56,148 nucleotides of DNA, from contig JAETSQ010000011.1 in NCBI GenBank assembly GCA_021769525.1, positions 1 to 56,148 on the forward strand, read 5' to 3'. Numbering within the stretch: position 1 is the first letter of the stretch; each line of letters begins with the position of its first letter. Shown in pieces: positions 1 through 8,580 of this stretch. Source of the stretch: Oscillospiraceae bacterium. GTDB taxonomy: Bacteria > Bacillota > Clostridia > Oscillospirales > Ruminococcaceae. The notes under the pieces were generated by a model. The model did no database searches and was not told the origin of the DNA. It saw only the letters and a list, made by a program, of their open reading frames with translations. The translations under genes and the position numbers were made by a program.

Positions 1-786
1 GGGGGGGGGGGGGGGTGCGGGGGCTGGAGCGGTCGGCTGGGGTGCGGGGGGCTGGGCGGGATAGGCGCCGGACTGGGGCGGGGGCGCCGTGGGAGCGGGA
101 GCTGCGGGAGCGGGAGCCGCCGGCTGGGGGGCGGGCTCCAAAGTGCTCTCCATCTCCGCCTGGTCCCCCATAAGGGTCCGCACCATCTCTTTGGCCAGGT
201 CGCACCCCAGGATGCTGGCAAAGGTGGTATCGATAATATCCGCGATGGTCAGGCGGAAGGAGACGGCAACGATCTCGTCCCCCTCCTGCACCCCCACTGC
301 CTCCTGGTAACTGTTGGAGGATTCAACGATGCTGGCCTCCGGGGTGGAGATGTTCACCACCATGCCCAGGAACTCGGAAAGGGCAGTGGCGGAGGCCCCC
401 ATCATCTGGTTCATCACCTCGCAGGCGGCGCTCATGCTCAGCTCGTCAAAGACAAAGTCATCGCTGGGAGGATCGTCGTTGCCCATCAGCAGGTTCAGGA
501 TCACCTGCATATCCCGCTGGCGGTAGATCATCACGTTGGAGCCGGAGATCCCCTCCACATAGTTGATCTTTACCAGCACGGCCGGCTCCAGGGCGGCATA
601 GTCCATGCTGCTGAACTGCCGCAGCTCCACCGTGGGGGTGGAGATGTTCACAGCCCGGTCCAACAGGGTGGAGATGGCTGTAGCGGCCGAGCCCATGCTG
701 ATATTGAGGATCTCGCCGATGGTGTCGATCTCCAGGCTGCTGAGAATCGCTTGATTTTCTAACTGCTGGCTTCTATCTTCTCCCAT
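1..786 (-). CDS. fliY: Flagellar motor switch phosphatase FliY (C-terminus beyond window)
   Basis: The first 262 codons are present; the frame is open to the left edge. FliY sits in the flagellar switch with FliM and FliG, and in Firmicutes it dephosphorylates CheY-P. Two CheC-type phosphatase motifs are visible: D-x3-E-x2-N at residues 21-28 (DTIGEILN) and S-x3-E-x2-N at 119-126 (SAACEVMN). After about residue 215 the chain becomes an Ala/Pro-rich linker; the FliN-like SpoA domain expected after it lies outside. The ATG at 786 overlaps the last 28 bases of fliM, so the two are translationally coupled. Unlike Bacillus FliY, no N-terminal CheY-P binding peptide (LSQ-x-IDALL type) precedes the first motif, although FliM has one. 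The edge is a 15-base G run inside the Pro-coding linker. Confidence 0.9.
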   Translation of the reverse strand, partial: MGEDRSQQLENQAILSSLEIDTIGEILNISMGSAATAISTLLDRAVNISTPTVELRQFSSMDYAALEPAVLVKINYVEGISGSNVMIYRQRDMQVILNLLMGNDDPPSDDFVFDELSMSAACEVMNQMMGASATALSEFLGMVVNISTPEASIVESSNSYQEAVGVQEGDEIVAVSFRLTIADIIDTTFASILGCDLAKEMVRTLMGDQAEMESTLEPAPQPAAPAPAAPAPTAPPPQSGAYPAQPPAPQPTAPAPAPPPPP

Positions 787-1787
787 TGAACAACCTCTTC
801 TCCATTTGTTACTATATCATTGAGCCGAATCGCTTTTTTCTTCTTGGTCTGGCCCAGTTTTGCGGTAAACCAGGGGATCTTGCCCACCGTTACCAGCACG
901 TCGCTCCCCACCTTCTTGCCCAGGGGGATGACGTCATCCGGCTGGAGCTGCATGATCTCCCGCAGCTCCAGCTGGAGCTGGTCGAAGATCACCCGGATGT
1001 CCATATCCGATTCGCAGACGTTTTCCAGGATGATGCGCTTCTTGGCCTGCTCCCGGTGGGGATCCTGCTTCTTGCTGGGGCGGGCGTACCGCAGACCGAA
1101 GGTGTGGTTCACCTGCTCCAAAAACTCCGCCGGGATGCAGAGGGTCAGGTTTCCCTCTACCCGGCCCCCCAGCTTTACCCGCAGGATGACGATGACCACC
1201 ACATCCTCCGGGGCAAAGACCTGGAGGAGCCGTGCGTTGGTCTGGATCTCCCTGGACTGGATGGCGATGGGGAGGTTATTCTGCCAGGTCTCCTCCAGCC
1301 GCTGGGTCACCTTCTCAAACACATTGCTGAGGATGGAGATCTCAATATCGGTGTAATCCCGGTTCAGGTTGTAGCCGGTCCCAGGGCCGCCCAGCACCCG
1401 GTCGATGAGGTAAAAGCCGACGGTGGTGGAAAGGTCCAGGATCATGGTGGTGTTGTCGTAGTGCTTATTGGCCGGCAGGACATCCACCAGCCCGATGAGG
1501 GCGGTATCCGGAAGGGCGTTGTTGTACTCGTAGTACCGCTGCTCCTCCAGCTCCATCACCTCGATCTCGCAGACGGTGCGCAGCAGGCCGGAAAAGTAGG
1601 AGGAGAGCATTCGGGCAAAGGTCTCGTGAAGGCTGTCCAAAGCCTTGAACTGTTCTTTTGTAAACTTTTTGGGAGATTTAAAGTCGTATTCCCGGATCTT
1701 CCGCTTTTCTTCCTGGACGTTCTCCTCGCCGGAGGCCATCTTTTTCAGAAGGGCGTCGATCTGGCTTTGTGACAATTGTTCAGGCAT
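759..1787 (-). CDS. fliM: Flagellar motor switch protein FliM
   Basis: FliM is the switch protein of the C-ring that binds CheY-P and reverses the motor. The 342-aa length is normal for the family. The N-terminus carries the CheY-P binding peptide (LSQSQIDALL, residues 5-14). A CheC-like middle domain follows (about 45-230), including the typical GG-x-G loop after the IDRVLGG segment. The last ~80 residues form the SpoA domain (VKLGG... and LGQTKKKKAIRLND region). The gene lies 36 bases downstream of motB and overlaps fliY, all in one operon. Start: ATG at 1787 with a GGAGG-type site just upstream. Confidence 0.96.
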   Translation of the reverse strand: MPEQLSQSQIDALLKKMASGEENVQEEKRKIREYDFKSPKKFTKEQFKALDSLHETFARMLSSYFSGLLRTVCEIEVMELEEQRYYEYNNALPDTALIGLVDVLPANKHYDNTTMILDLSTTVGFYLIDRVLGGPGTGYNLNRDYTDIEISILSNVFEKVTQRLEETWQNNLPIAIQSREIQTNARLLQVFAPEDVVVIVILRVKLGGRVEGNLTLCIPAEFLEQVNHTFGLRYARPSKKQDPHREQAKKRIILENVCESDMDIRVIFDQLQLELREIMQLQPDDVIPLGKKVGSDVLVTVGKIPWFTAKLGQTKKKKAIRLNDIVTNGEEVVQWEKIEASS

Positions 1788-1823
1788 TCAACCAACTCCT
1801 CCTGTCCGTTTTTCGCGCTCATC

Positions 1824-2753
1824 TCAGCTCTGCGGTTCGGCCTCTGGCGCCGGTTCCGGCGCGGGAGAAGGTTCGGGCTCCGGGGCCGGAACATGGATGG
1901 GGTCATTCTCCGCGGGCAGGGGCTCCGGGCTCAGGATGTCCTCCGCGCCGCCGGTGCGGGGGAACTGGTCGGGATCGAAGAGGCTGGCCAGCTGCTGGTC
2001 CACCTCCGCGCCGCCGCCGGTATTCCGGATGATGGTTATATCCACCCGGCGGTTCTGCTCCCGCCCCTCGGCGGTGCTGTTATCCGCAATGGGGAAGTTC
2101 TTGCCGTACCCCATGGGCCGGAGCTTGCTGCCGGTGATGCCCTTCTGTTCATCCAGGTACCGGGCCACCTGGCTGGCGCGCTCGCCGGAGAGGAGCCAGT
2201 CGGAAACGGCGTACACCCCGCCCAATGTATCCACCTGGGCGGTATGCCCGTTGATGCTGATGACGTAGATCTGGTCCTCCACCGCGTAGAGGCAGTCCCC
2301 CAGGTAGCCCAGGATCTCCAGGGCCTCCGGGCGGAGTTCCGCCTTATCGGGCATAAAGAAGATGCTGTTGCGGAAGCGGATGTAGACCACGTTGTCCCCG
2401 CTCTTCATCACCTCGATGGACTCGGTGAGGTTGTTTTCCTCCACGTACTTCTGGAGGAAGGCAAAGAGGTCGTCAAAGTCCTCCAGGTCCGCCGGGTCGC
2501 CGCTGACGGACATCTCCCCGGACTGTTCCCCCTCGTTGCCGGCGATGGTCTCCTCTCCGGGGTTACCGTTTGGGTCGATGACCACCTGGTTTTTATCCCC
2601 GGCCAAGGCCTCCACCAGGAGCTCCCACTTTTCCGCGTCCACCGAGGACATACTGAACAGCAGGACGAAGAAGGTCATCAGCAGGGTCACAAGGTCCGAG
2701 TATGTATTCATCCAGGAGTCGCCGGAGGGCTCCTCCCGTGGTTTTTTTGCCAT
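1824..2753 (-). CDS. motB: Flagellar motor stator protein MotB
   Basis: Stator subunit that anchors the MotA/MotB ion channel to peptidoglycan. 309 aa. Near the N-terminus a single membrane helix (about residues 20-40) contains the proton-path aspartate in the motif YSDLVTLLMTFFVLLFS. The C-terminal OmpA-like peptidoglycan-binding domain (about 130-260) has the signatures INGHTA and YGKNFPIADN...EGREQNRRVD. The last ~45 residues are a Pro/Glu/Ala-rich tail of low complexity, probably disordered. It starts 42 bases after the motA stop; operon order motA-motB-fliM is as in other Clostridia. Confidence 0.95.
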   Translation of the reverse strand: MAKKPREEPSGDSWMNTYSDLVTLLMTFFVLLFSMSSVDAEKWELLVEALAGDKNQVVIDPNGNPGEETIAGNEGEQSGEMSVSGDPADLEDFDDLFAFLQKYVEENNLTESIEVMKSGDNVVYIRFRNSIFFMPDKAELRPEALEILGYLGDCLYAVEDQIYVISINGHTAQVDTLGGVYAVSDWLLSGERASQVARYLDEQKGITGSKLRPMGYGKNFPIADNSTAEGREQNRRVDITIIRNTGGGAEVDQQLASLFDPDQFPRTGGAEDILSPEPLPAENDPIHVPAPEPEPSPAPEPAPEAEPQS

Positions 2754-2795
2754 GTTCAGCGAACCCCCTTTCTCAGGTTCCTAATGGGCGCCTTA

Positions 2796-3641
2796 TTATT
2801 TCTCTTTTTCCTTTTTCTCCTTGGGGGCCTTGCCGCCACCCTTGCCCATCAGATACCCCGGCATGAGCTGGTTCAACTTTTCCTCGATGAACCGGGGGTT
2901 ATCACCGGCCTGGATGGCCTGAACGCCCTCCGCCACGATCATCTTGCAGAGGTACTCTTCCTCGTGGCGGACCTTCAGCTTATTGGAGATGGGGGTGAAG
3001 ATGAGGTTTGCCAAAATGGAGCCATAAAAGGTGGTCACCAGAGCCAGGGCCATGGCAGGGGCGATGGCATCCGGGTCGGAAAGCTGCTTGAGGAGGTTTA
3101 CCAGGCCCATCAGGGTACCGATCATACCGAAGGCGGGGCCGTAGGCGGCGGCCTTATCGTAGAAGGCCCGGTCCTGGGCATGGCGCTCGTCCAGATATTC
3201 CAGCTCGGTCTCCAGGAGGATCTTCACCTTCTCCGGCTCCACCGCGTCCACCACCAGCATCATGCTGTTTTTTAAGAAGGTGTCCTTGGTCTCGTTCAGC
3301 TTCCCTTCCAGGGAAAGGAGGCCGTTGACACGGGCTTCGGTAGCCAGGGTCACGATCTGGTCTATGTAGTCCTTGGGATTATACTTGGTGGGCATGAACA
3401 TGATCTTCAGGTGCTTGGGGATCTTGGTGAAGATGCTGATCGGGAAGGAGACCATCAGGCCGGCGATAACGCCGCCCAGCACAACGGCCAGGGAAGGGGC
3501 ATCGAAGAAATTCTTCAGGTTGCCCCAGATAAATCCCATTTGGACAGGTGGGTTCGCTGTCGGATCCGCCTTCTGGAAGACGATGCCGAAGATGATCATC
3601 ACAATTCCCAGCAGCCAACCAATTACTGACATTAAATCCAT
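2796..3641 (-). CDS. motA: Flagellar motor stator protein MotA
   Basis: Partner of MotB in the stator ion channel. 281 aa with four predicted membrane helices: residues 4-24, about 49-69, and a pair at about 165-225 bracketing the conserved segment GPAFGMIGTLMGLVNLL. The charged cytoplasmic loop between helices 2 and 3 is where torque-generating residues contact FliG. The C-terminal tail is Lys/Glu-rich (KGGGKAPKEKKEKEK). It follows flbD by 68 bases, as is usual in Firmicute flagellar operons. Confidence 0.95.
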   Translation of the reverse strand: MDLMSVIGWLLGIVMIIFGIVFQKADPTANPPVQMGFIWGNLKNFFDAPSLAVVLGGVIAGLMVSFPISIFTKIPKHLKIMFMPTKYNPKDYIDQIVTLATEARVNGLLSLEGKLNETKDTFLKNSMMLVVDAVEPEKVKILLETELEYLDERHAQDRAFYDKAAAYGPAFGMIGTLMGLVNLLKQLSDPDAIAPAMALALVTTFYGSILANLIFTPISNKLKVRHEEEYLCKMIVAEGVQAIQAGDNPRFIEEKLNQLMPGYLMGKGGGKAPKEKKEKEK

Positions 3642-3709
3642 AGCTGTTTAACCTTCCTTACAGAGATGTTCGGAACTGCTGGCTGAATCCATAGGTACAG
3701 GCACGGTCC

Positions 3710-3901
3710 TTAATAGATCCCGCTGTGGATCATCCGGTGGTACTCCACTGCCTTGTTGATGACTTCCTTCATGGATTCCCGGACGATGTACACCTTGCCG
3801 CTGGTGAGAAGCATAGTGGTATCGGGATTTTCGGATATGGTCTCGATCAGGTCACAGTTGACTGTAAATTCTTCTCCCCGCAGATTGGTGACGATAATCA
3901 T
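3710..3901 (-). CDS. flbD: Flagellar FlbD family protein
   Basis: A 63-residue protein of the FlbD family (named for spirochaete and Clostridia flagellar operons, unrelated to the Caulobacter regulator of that name). Typical features are the opening MIIVTNLRGEEF, the middle motif NPDTTMLLTSGKVYIVRE and a C-terminal helix. Its position between flgE and motA is the diagnostic context. Function is not established; an accessory role in assembly or stator coupling is inferred from conservation of position only. Confidence 0.88.
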   Translation of the reverse strand: MIIVTNLRGEEFTVNCDLIETISENPDTTMLLTSGKVYIVRESMKEVINKAVEYHRMIHSGIY

Positions 3902-3984
3902 AATTCATTCTCCCTTTACATAATATTTGTGGATCTAGCCAAAATCCCTCCCTGGTTTTTGGGCGGATTTTTTATAGGTTTGCC

Positions 3985-4105
3985 AGACAATGCGATAAGG
4001 CCTCCGGGCCTCGGAGGAACGCGAAGATCCACTCTGTTTCTCGGATTTCCGCATTCCTCCGGGGGCGGCGTCCTTTCCGCCCCGCGGGAGCCTTATGCGA
4101 CTATG
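3985..4105. other. Structured spacer between flgE and flbD
   Basis: This stretch in the 214-base gap holds nested inverted repeats. The outer arms are 3993-4005 (GATAAGGC..TCC) and 4088-4099 (GAGCCTTATGCG). Inner arms are CGGAGGAA at 4012-4019 with TTCCTCCG at 4054-4061, and GGGGCGG at 4062-4068 with CCGCCCC at 4077-4083. No T-run follows on the minus strand, so it does not look like a simple terminator. It would be transcribed between flgE and flbD. Confidence 0.5.
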
Positions 4106-4115
4106 GTTTCCTGGA

Positions 4116-5861
4116 TCAGCGCTTCAGGTTGGTGAGCTCCTCCAGCATGGTGTCCGAGACGGTGATCATCCGGGAGCTGGCCTGGAAGCCGCGCTGGGTA
4201 ACGATCATATCGGCGAACTCCTGGGCCAGGTCCACGTTGGACATCTCCAGGGCGGAGTTCTTGATGGCGCCGGTGCCGTTCTCCCCGGCGATAGCCAGCT
4301 TGACGTCGCCGGAGTTGGCGGTCTCCGCAAAGTAGCTGTTGCCGCACTGCTCCAGGCCCTTGGCGTTGGCGAAGGTGGCCAGGTCGATGCGCCCCAGCAC
4401 CTGGAGGCCCGCATCGGAGGTTCCGCTGATGACGCCGTCGGCGCCGATGGAGATACCGGTGAGGTTACTGACATCCTGGGTGTGGAACTCGGTGCCGCCG
4501 GTGAGGGTGAGGGTGCTCTTGCCCCAGCCGCACTTCTTGGTGGGCAGGTTGGGGGTGGCGGTGCTGATATTAGTAATGGCGCCATTATCTAATGCATCTA
4601 CAAGTTTGTTAAAGGTCCCATCATCATTATATTCCGCTATTCCTTTGGTGGTGGGGTAAGAAATCGTGATGGTGTCGTTGGGGTCGGCGCCTGGAGCCGT
4701 GTTCTTCAGCAGGACGGTGCCGCCGCTCTGGGAGGCATCCGAGCGCTTCTTGGAGATGAAGCCCTCGTAAGTGCCTGCAGGAATCGGCGGAGTAGCTGTG
4801 GCATCTCCCGCAGTGGTGATGATGACCTTAAAGCCCTCCTCCTGGGGCGGGGTGGCTGTGGGGTTAGCCGGCACATGCTGTACCTCCATATTGACCGCGC
4901 CCGCGCCGCTAAACCGCAGGCCCACATCGGTGGCGCTGAATCCCGGAGGCCAGGAACCGGGCTGGGTAGCGCCGGTGGGATCCGTAAAGGGCCCCAGGCC
5001 GCCGCCCTCGTAATCCACGGTGGGGGTCTTCACCAGTTCGGAGCCGGTGAGAGGCCCAAGGGTCTCAAAGGGGTTCGGGTCGATGGAGAATTCGAAGTTG
5101 CCGCCGGGATGCTTTTTGCCGTCGTGCTCGGTGATGGCCTGGTTGATGAGCTGGGTCAGCTCATCCATGCCGGAAAAGGTCTCGTTGGCGTTGAGCTTTA
5201 CGTTGTAGAGGCTACTGGTGCTGTCCCGGATGATCTGCACCTTCTGGCCGTCGGGCATATCGGTGCCCTCGCTGAAGGTGAAGCTGATGTTGGCGTCCTT
5301 GGTCTGCTCGGTGGACTTGATGGTGATGGTGCGGCCGCCGATCTCCTGGGAGACACTGGCAACACTGGCCTGGACGGAATCCACCTCGATGATGATTTTG
5401 TTCTGGCCGGGCTGGCTGCTGTCCAGCTTGCCGTCGGTGGCGCTGGTGCCCAGCACGAAGTTACCGTTGGAATCCACCAGGGCGCCGGTGGCGGGGTTGA
5501 TGTCCAGCATACCCGCCTTGGTGTAGTAGATGTTGCCGTCCGGGTCCATCACCTGGAAGAAACCCTCGCCGGTGATGGCGCAGTCCAGAGCGAAGCCGGT
5601 GCTGGTCATGGAGGAGGAGTCCATCATCAGGTCGATGCTGGAAAGCTGGGCGCCGTAACCGATGCTGGAGGGGTTGATACCGCCGCGGGTCTGGGTGCCG
5701 GCGGAAGCTCCCCGGAACTGCTGGTAGTACACGTCCCGGAAGGTGGCCCGCCCGGATTTGAATCCGTAGGTATTGGAGTTTGCGATGTTATTGCCGATGA
5801 CGTCCATCCGGTTCTGGTTGGCCTTCATGCCGGCCACGCCGGAATACATTGATCTAACCAT
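4116..5861 (-). CDS. flgE: Flagellar hook protein FlgE
   Basis: Hook subunit, polymerising into the universal joint between rod and filament. 581 aa, longer than the ~400-aa enteric form because of an expanded variable middle region (about residues 230-440). The N-terminus has the rod/hook signature SMYSGVAGMKANQ...IGNNIANSNTYGFKS (residues 4-36). The FlgE/F/G middle motif ITGEGFFQVMD follows at about 95, and the C-terminal coiled-coil region ends in SNVDLAQEFADMIVTQRGFQ...ITVSDTMLEELTNLKR. It follows flg_new and precedes flbD. No signal peptide, as expected for a type III export substrate. Confidence 0.95.
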   Translation of the reverse strand: MVRSMYSGVAGMKANQNRMDVIGNNIANSNTYGFKSGRATFRDVYYQQFRGASAGTQTRGGINPSSIGYGAQLSSIDLMMDSSSMTSTGFALDCAITGEGFFQVMDPDGNIYYTKAGMLDINPATGALVDSNGNFVLGTSATDGKLDSSQPGQNKIIIEVDSVQASVASVSQEIGGRTITIKSTEQTKDANISFTFSEGTDMPDGQKVQIIRDSTSSLYNVKLNANETFSGMDELTQLINQAITEHDGKKHPGGNFEFSIDPNPFETLGPLTGSELVKTPTVDYEGGGLGPFTDPTGATQPGSWPPGFSATDVGLRFSGAGAVNMEVQHVPANPTATPPQEEGFKVIITTAGDATATPPIPAGTYEGFISKKRSDASQSGGTVLLKNTAPGADPNDTITISYPTTKGIAEYNDDGTFNKLVDALDNGAITNISTATPNLPTKKCGWGKSTLTLTGGTEFHTQDVSNLTGISIGADGVISGTSDAGLQVLGRIDLATFANAKGLEQCGNSYFAETANSGDVKLAIAGENGTGAIKNSALEMSNVDLAQEFADMIVTQRGFQASSRMITVSDTMLEELTNLKR

Positions 5862-5981
5862 TCTCTAACTTGCTCCCTTCTGGAGCCGTTCTCTCCTGCT
5901 TTTGGGCCTCTCTGTCGCTCAAGGCCCCTGACCTCCTGGGGAAGCCCGCTTTCTGGCGCTCCCTTCGGTCCAGCCGTTTTG

Positions 5982-6386
5982 TCACAGGATGACGGTCCCA
6001 TCAATATTTGTGATCGCTTTGTTCTTCAGCTCCTGGCTGTTCATGGCGGTGATGACGGTGCTGTTCTTGGCGCTGACGATGAAGGCCGAGCCGTCCATCA
6101 GGATCAGTGCGTCCCGGATACCCCGCTCCCTGGCGATCTCCATCCCGTCCCGGAGCTTTTCCAGCCCGGATTCGGTCATTGGGATCTCCCGGTGTTCGAT
6201 GCGTCCCGCCGCGTGCTTGGAAAAGGAAATTTCCTCGCTGCCGGCCATCTTCTCCAGCATCTGCCGGAAGGAGGGGCCGCTCTGCTCGGTACTGCCCGCG
6301 GGTCTTTGGAGAGTGGGGTTTTGTACCGGCGCGGTGCCTGTGGTAAGGGGTAGATTCATCCTGCTGCGCAGCAGAAGATCATCCAT
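5982..6386 (-). CDS. Flagellar operon protein of the flg_new (TIGR02530-like) type
   Basis: A 134-aa protein located between flgD and flgE, the position and size of the Firmicute 'flagellar operon protein' family. Diagnostic residues are the mid-protein motif ISFSKHAAGRIEHREI and the C-terminal DGSAFIVSAKNSTVITAM...NIDGTVIL. I chose the ATG at 6386, which overlaps the last eight bases of flgD; a longer frame starting at 6449 would run deep into flgD and add a non-conserved, Arg-rich leader. Biochemical function is not known. Confidence 0.82.
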   Translation of the reverse strand: MDDLLLRSRMNLPLTTGTAPVQNPTLQRPAGSTEQSGPSFRQMLEKMAGSEEISFSKHAAGRIEHREIPMTESGLEKLRDGMEIARERGIRDALILMDGSAFIVSAKNSTVITAMNSQELKNKAITNIDGTVIL

Positions 6387-7188
6387 CGTTCTCTTCCTCC
6401 CCCTTCTCGGACCCGTCCACCTCGGTATCTGTCTTGTTTTCGCCAGCAACCTCGATGACCTCGTCCAGGGAGTGCCATTCGCCCTTTACGTACACCCGGT
6501 ACTCGCCGTCCTTGGTGGAGGTCTTCTCCACGGTGCCGGTCACCTCGTAGTAGAGGGTATCGTCGGTCTTGTCATCCTCCTTATCTCCGCCCTTGCCGAT
6601 GGTCACTTCCCGGCCCAGGAGGGAGAGCAGGTAGTTTTTCTTGCTGTCCGCCTCGGTGGTGGTGCCGCCGGTGGTATCGTCGGTGCCGGTGGTGCTGCCG
6701 CTGTGGATCTCCATGATCTGCTCCATGGTGAAGCGCTTGCCGTTGACGGTGAGGCTGAACTCATTGTTATTGAGGCTGACGCTCTGCACCGGCCCGGTCT
6801 CCTTCTGGAGTTCGCCGCTGACGGTGATCTTGGCCGCCGTGACGTTCTTGCCCACCAGAGACATGATGTAGCTGGTCTTGCTGTAGTTGGCAAGCTCGGT
6901 CATCTGCTGCATGGTGGTGATCTGGGCCATCTGGGTAACATACTGGGAGTCATCCACCGGGTTCATAAAGTCCTGGTTGGTGAGCTGGGCCACCATCAGG
7001 GTGAGGAAGTCCTCCGCGGTAACACCCATGTCCTTCTTGTCGGTAAAGACTGCGTCCCACACTTGGGTCTTGTCGCTGCCCTCGGTACCCTCGGTCTTTT
7101 CCGTATCATTGGCTGCGCCGTAGATGCCGCCGTTGTTGTCCCAGTTTTCCCGGTAGCTGGTACCGCTGCCTATTCCGCTGATCGCCAT
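6379..7188 (-). CDS. flgD: Flagellar hook-capping protein FlgD
   Basis: Scaffold needed to add FlgE subunits at the tip of the growing hook. 269 aa. The conserved FlgD N-terminal block is seen at about residues 55-110 (AEDFLTLMVAQLTNQDFMNP, then DDSQYVTQMAQITTMQQMTEL). After it come two repeats of a YIMSLVGKNVT / YLLSLLGREVT unit (about 115 and 185), matching the FLIK/FlgD Tudor-like region in duplicate. The C-terminus is acidic. Start ATG at 7188 has a GGAGG site; its stop overlaps the next gene. Confidence 0.93.
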   Translation of the reverse strand: MAISGIGSGTSYRENWDNNGGIYGAANDTEKTEGTEGSDKTQVWDAVFTDKKDMGVTAEDFLTLMVAQLTNQDFMNPVDDSQYVTQMAQITTMQQMTELANYSKTSYIMSLVGKNVTAAKITVSGELQKETGPVQSVSLNNNEFSLTVNGKRFTMEQIMEIHSGSTTGTDDTTGGTTTEADSKKNYLLSLLGREVTIGKGGDKEDDKTDDTLYYEVTGTVEKTSTKDGEYRVYVKGEWHSLDEVIEVAGENKTDTEVDGSEKGEEENDG

Positions 7189-7208
7189 TTTGTATTCCTC
7201 CTTTCCTC

Positions 7209-8351
7209 TTAGATGTAGGTATCCAGGGCGTCATCGGTGACAAGGCCCGCCTCCACGGTGTCCTCAAAGGCGTCCTCCGTCCCGCCAAAGCCGCCCCTGT
7301 GGGAACTGTGTCCCTCGTGGCTGGGCTGCTGGCCAAAGAACTGACGCCCCTGGTCGGTCATCTGGTTCTGGGCGGAGTACTGGCTGGCCTCCTGGTTTGC
7401 GGATACGGTGGTGATCTCCTGCACCTCGGCGTTCAGGGGCCGCAGGGCGCTCTGGAGGGATGCCACCTCGCCGCTGATGAGCCGCGCGGTCTGGCTGTCA
7501 TTGGTGAAGATGCTCAGGCTCACCTTGTCCTTGGTCTCGGAGAGCTTTACCAGGATCTCGCCCAGGCCCTCCGGCTTGAGGCGCACCAGGAACTCGTTTT
7601 TGCCTTTTGCCAGGTTCTCCAGGATGCCGGTCTTCAGCTGCTTTGCGATCTCCTGGGCGTCCGGCACCGGCAGGCTCTGCTTCTGGGAAAGGGCCTCCGC
7701 GGGCATAAACCGGCGGGCGTTGACATCGGCCTGCAAACTTTCGATGTCCAGGGTCTCGGTCTGGTTCCCCTTGCGGTTCTGCTCCATCAGCTCCTTGGCG
7801 GCGCGGATGGCGCTGTGGTCCAGGGTGAGAGGGACCGGGGGTTTTGCGGCGTCCTCCGGGGTCTCCTTCCAGGCTGCGGAGAGGAGCTCCACAAAGTCTT
7901 TGTCCGCCTGGGGCAGCTCAATGAGCTCTTCCTCCCCTTCTCCCTGCTGCCGGGAAAGTCCCTCCAACTGGGAAAGGAGCGCCGGGAGCTGGGTGCGGCC
8001 CTGGGGGCTGTTCATGGTGGTGGAAAGGATCTCCATCACGTTTTCCGCCGCCGCAGTGTCCTGCTGCATCAGGGCGATGAGGTCGGAAGCCGGGAAGTTC
8101 ATGCCGGGCATCATGGCCAGCATCTCCGCGGCCATCTCTCCTCCCAGTTCCTCGGAGTCCTCCCGGAGGGAGCCGGCCATCTGCATCAGCAGGGCGGCAA
8201 GCTGCTCTTCGTCACCGTCCCCCATCATCTGCTGGAAGATCATGGCGAAGCCATCCCCCACCTGCCCCTGATCCATCCCCAGGAGTTTCCGGAGACTGGT
8301 GGGCTGCGCCTGTACCGGCGCGCCGGTTTGGACTGCTGCTGTCTGACTCAT
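7209..8351 (-). CDS. fliK: Flagellar hook-length control protein FliK
   Basis: Secreted ruler protein that stops hook growth and switches the export apparatus to filament substrates. 380 aa. The N-terminal two thirds are low in conservation and Gln/Glu/Met-rich. The C-terminal FliK domain (about residues 245-320) has the recognisable pattern KNEFLVRLKPEGLGEILVKL followed by LISGEVASLQSALRPLNAEV. It is followed by flgD at 20 bases. An internal promoter lies upstream (see 8452-8480), so fliK and later genes can be transcribed apart from fliE-fliJ. Confidence 0.9.
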   Translation of the reverse strand: MSQTAAVQTGAPVQAQPTSLRKLLGMDQGQVGDGFAMIFQQMMGDGDEEQLAALLMQMAGSLREDSEELGGEMAAEMLAMMPGMNFPASDLIALMQQDTAAAENVMEILSTTMNSPQGRTQLPALLSQLEGLSRQQGEGEEELIELPQADKDFVELLSAAWKETPEDAAKPPVPLTLDHSAIRAAKELMEQNRKGNQTETLDIESLQADVNARRFMPAEALSQKQSLPVPDAQEIAKQLKTGILENLAKGKNEFLVRLKPEGLGEILVKLSETKDKVSLSIFTNDSQTARLISGEVASLQSALRPLNAEVQEITTVSANQEASQYSAQNQMTDQGRQFFGQQPSHEGHSSHRGGFGGTEDAFEDTVEAGLVTDDALDTYI

Positions 8352-8451
8352 ACTGTTTCACCTCCTTCTGATTGGGATATTTATTGTACCACAGGGCCAA
8401 AAAAGGACCTGGGGGACAAGCAGAACACGGATATGCCAGGGTATCTATCCC

Positions 8452-8480
8452 ATTATAGCATATTATCCGGAGAAACTCAA
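8452..8480 (-). promoter_or_regulatory. Internal sigma-A-like promoter before fliK
   Basis: On the minus strand TTGAGT (8475-8480) and TATAAT (8452-8457) are separated by 17 bases. It lies in the 229-base gap between fliJ and fliK, about 100 bases upstream of the fliK start. Confidence 0.6.
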
Positions 8481-8580
8481 AGTGAATTTCCAAATTAGAA
8501 AAATTTTTCAGCGCGGTCCGCCGGAAACGGAAAAAGCCAGCCTCCGCAGGACCCCAGGGGACAGGGGCATCGCTGCCCAC

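Noticed and set aside
8352-8450. Cyclic-di-GMP riboswitch in the fliK leader
   Set aside because: The leader contains GGCATATCC-like bases but not the conserved receptor core or tetraloop arrangement.
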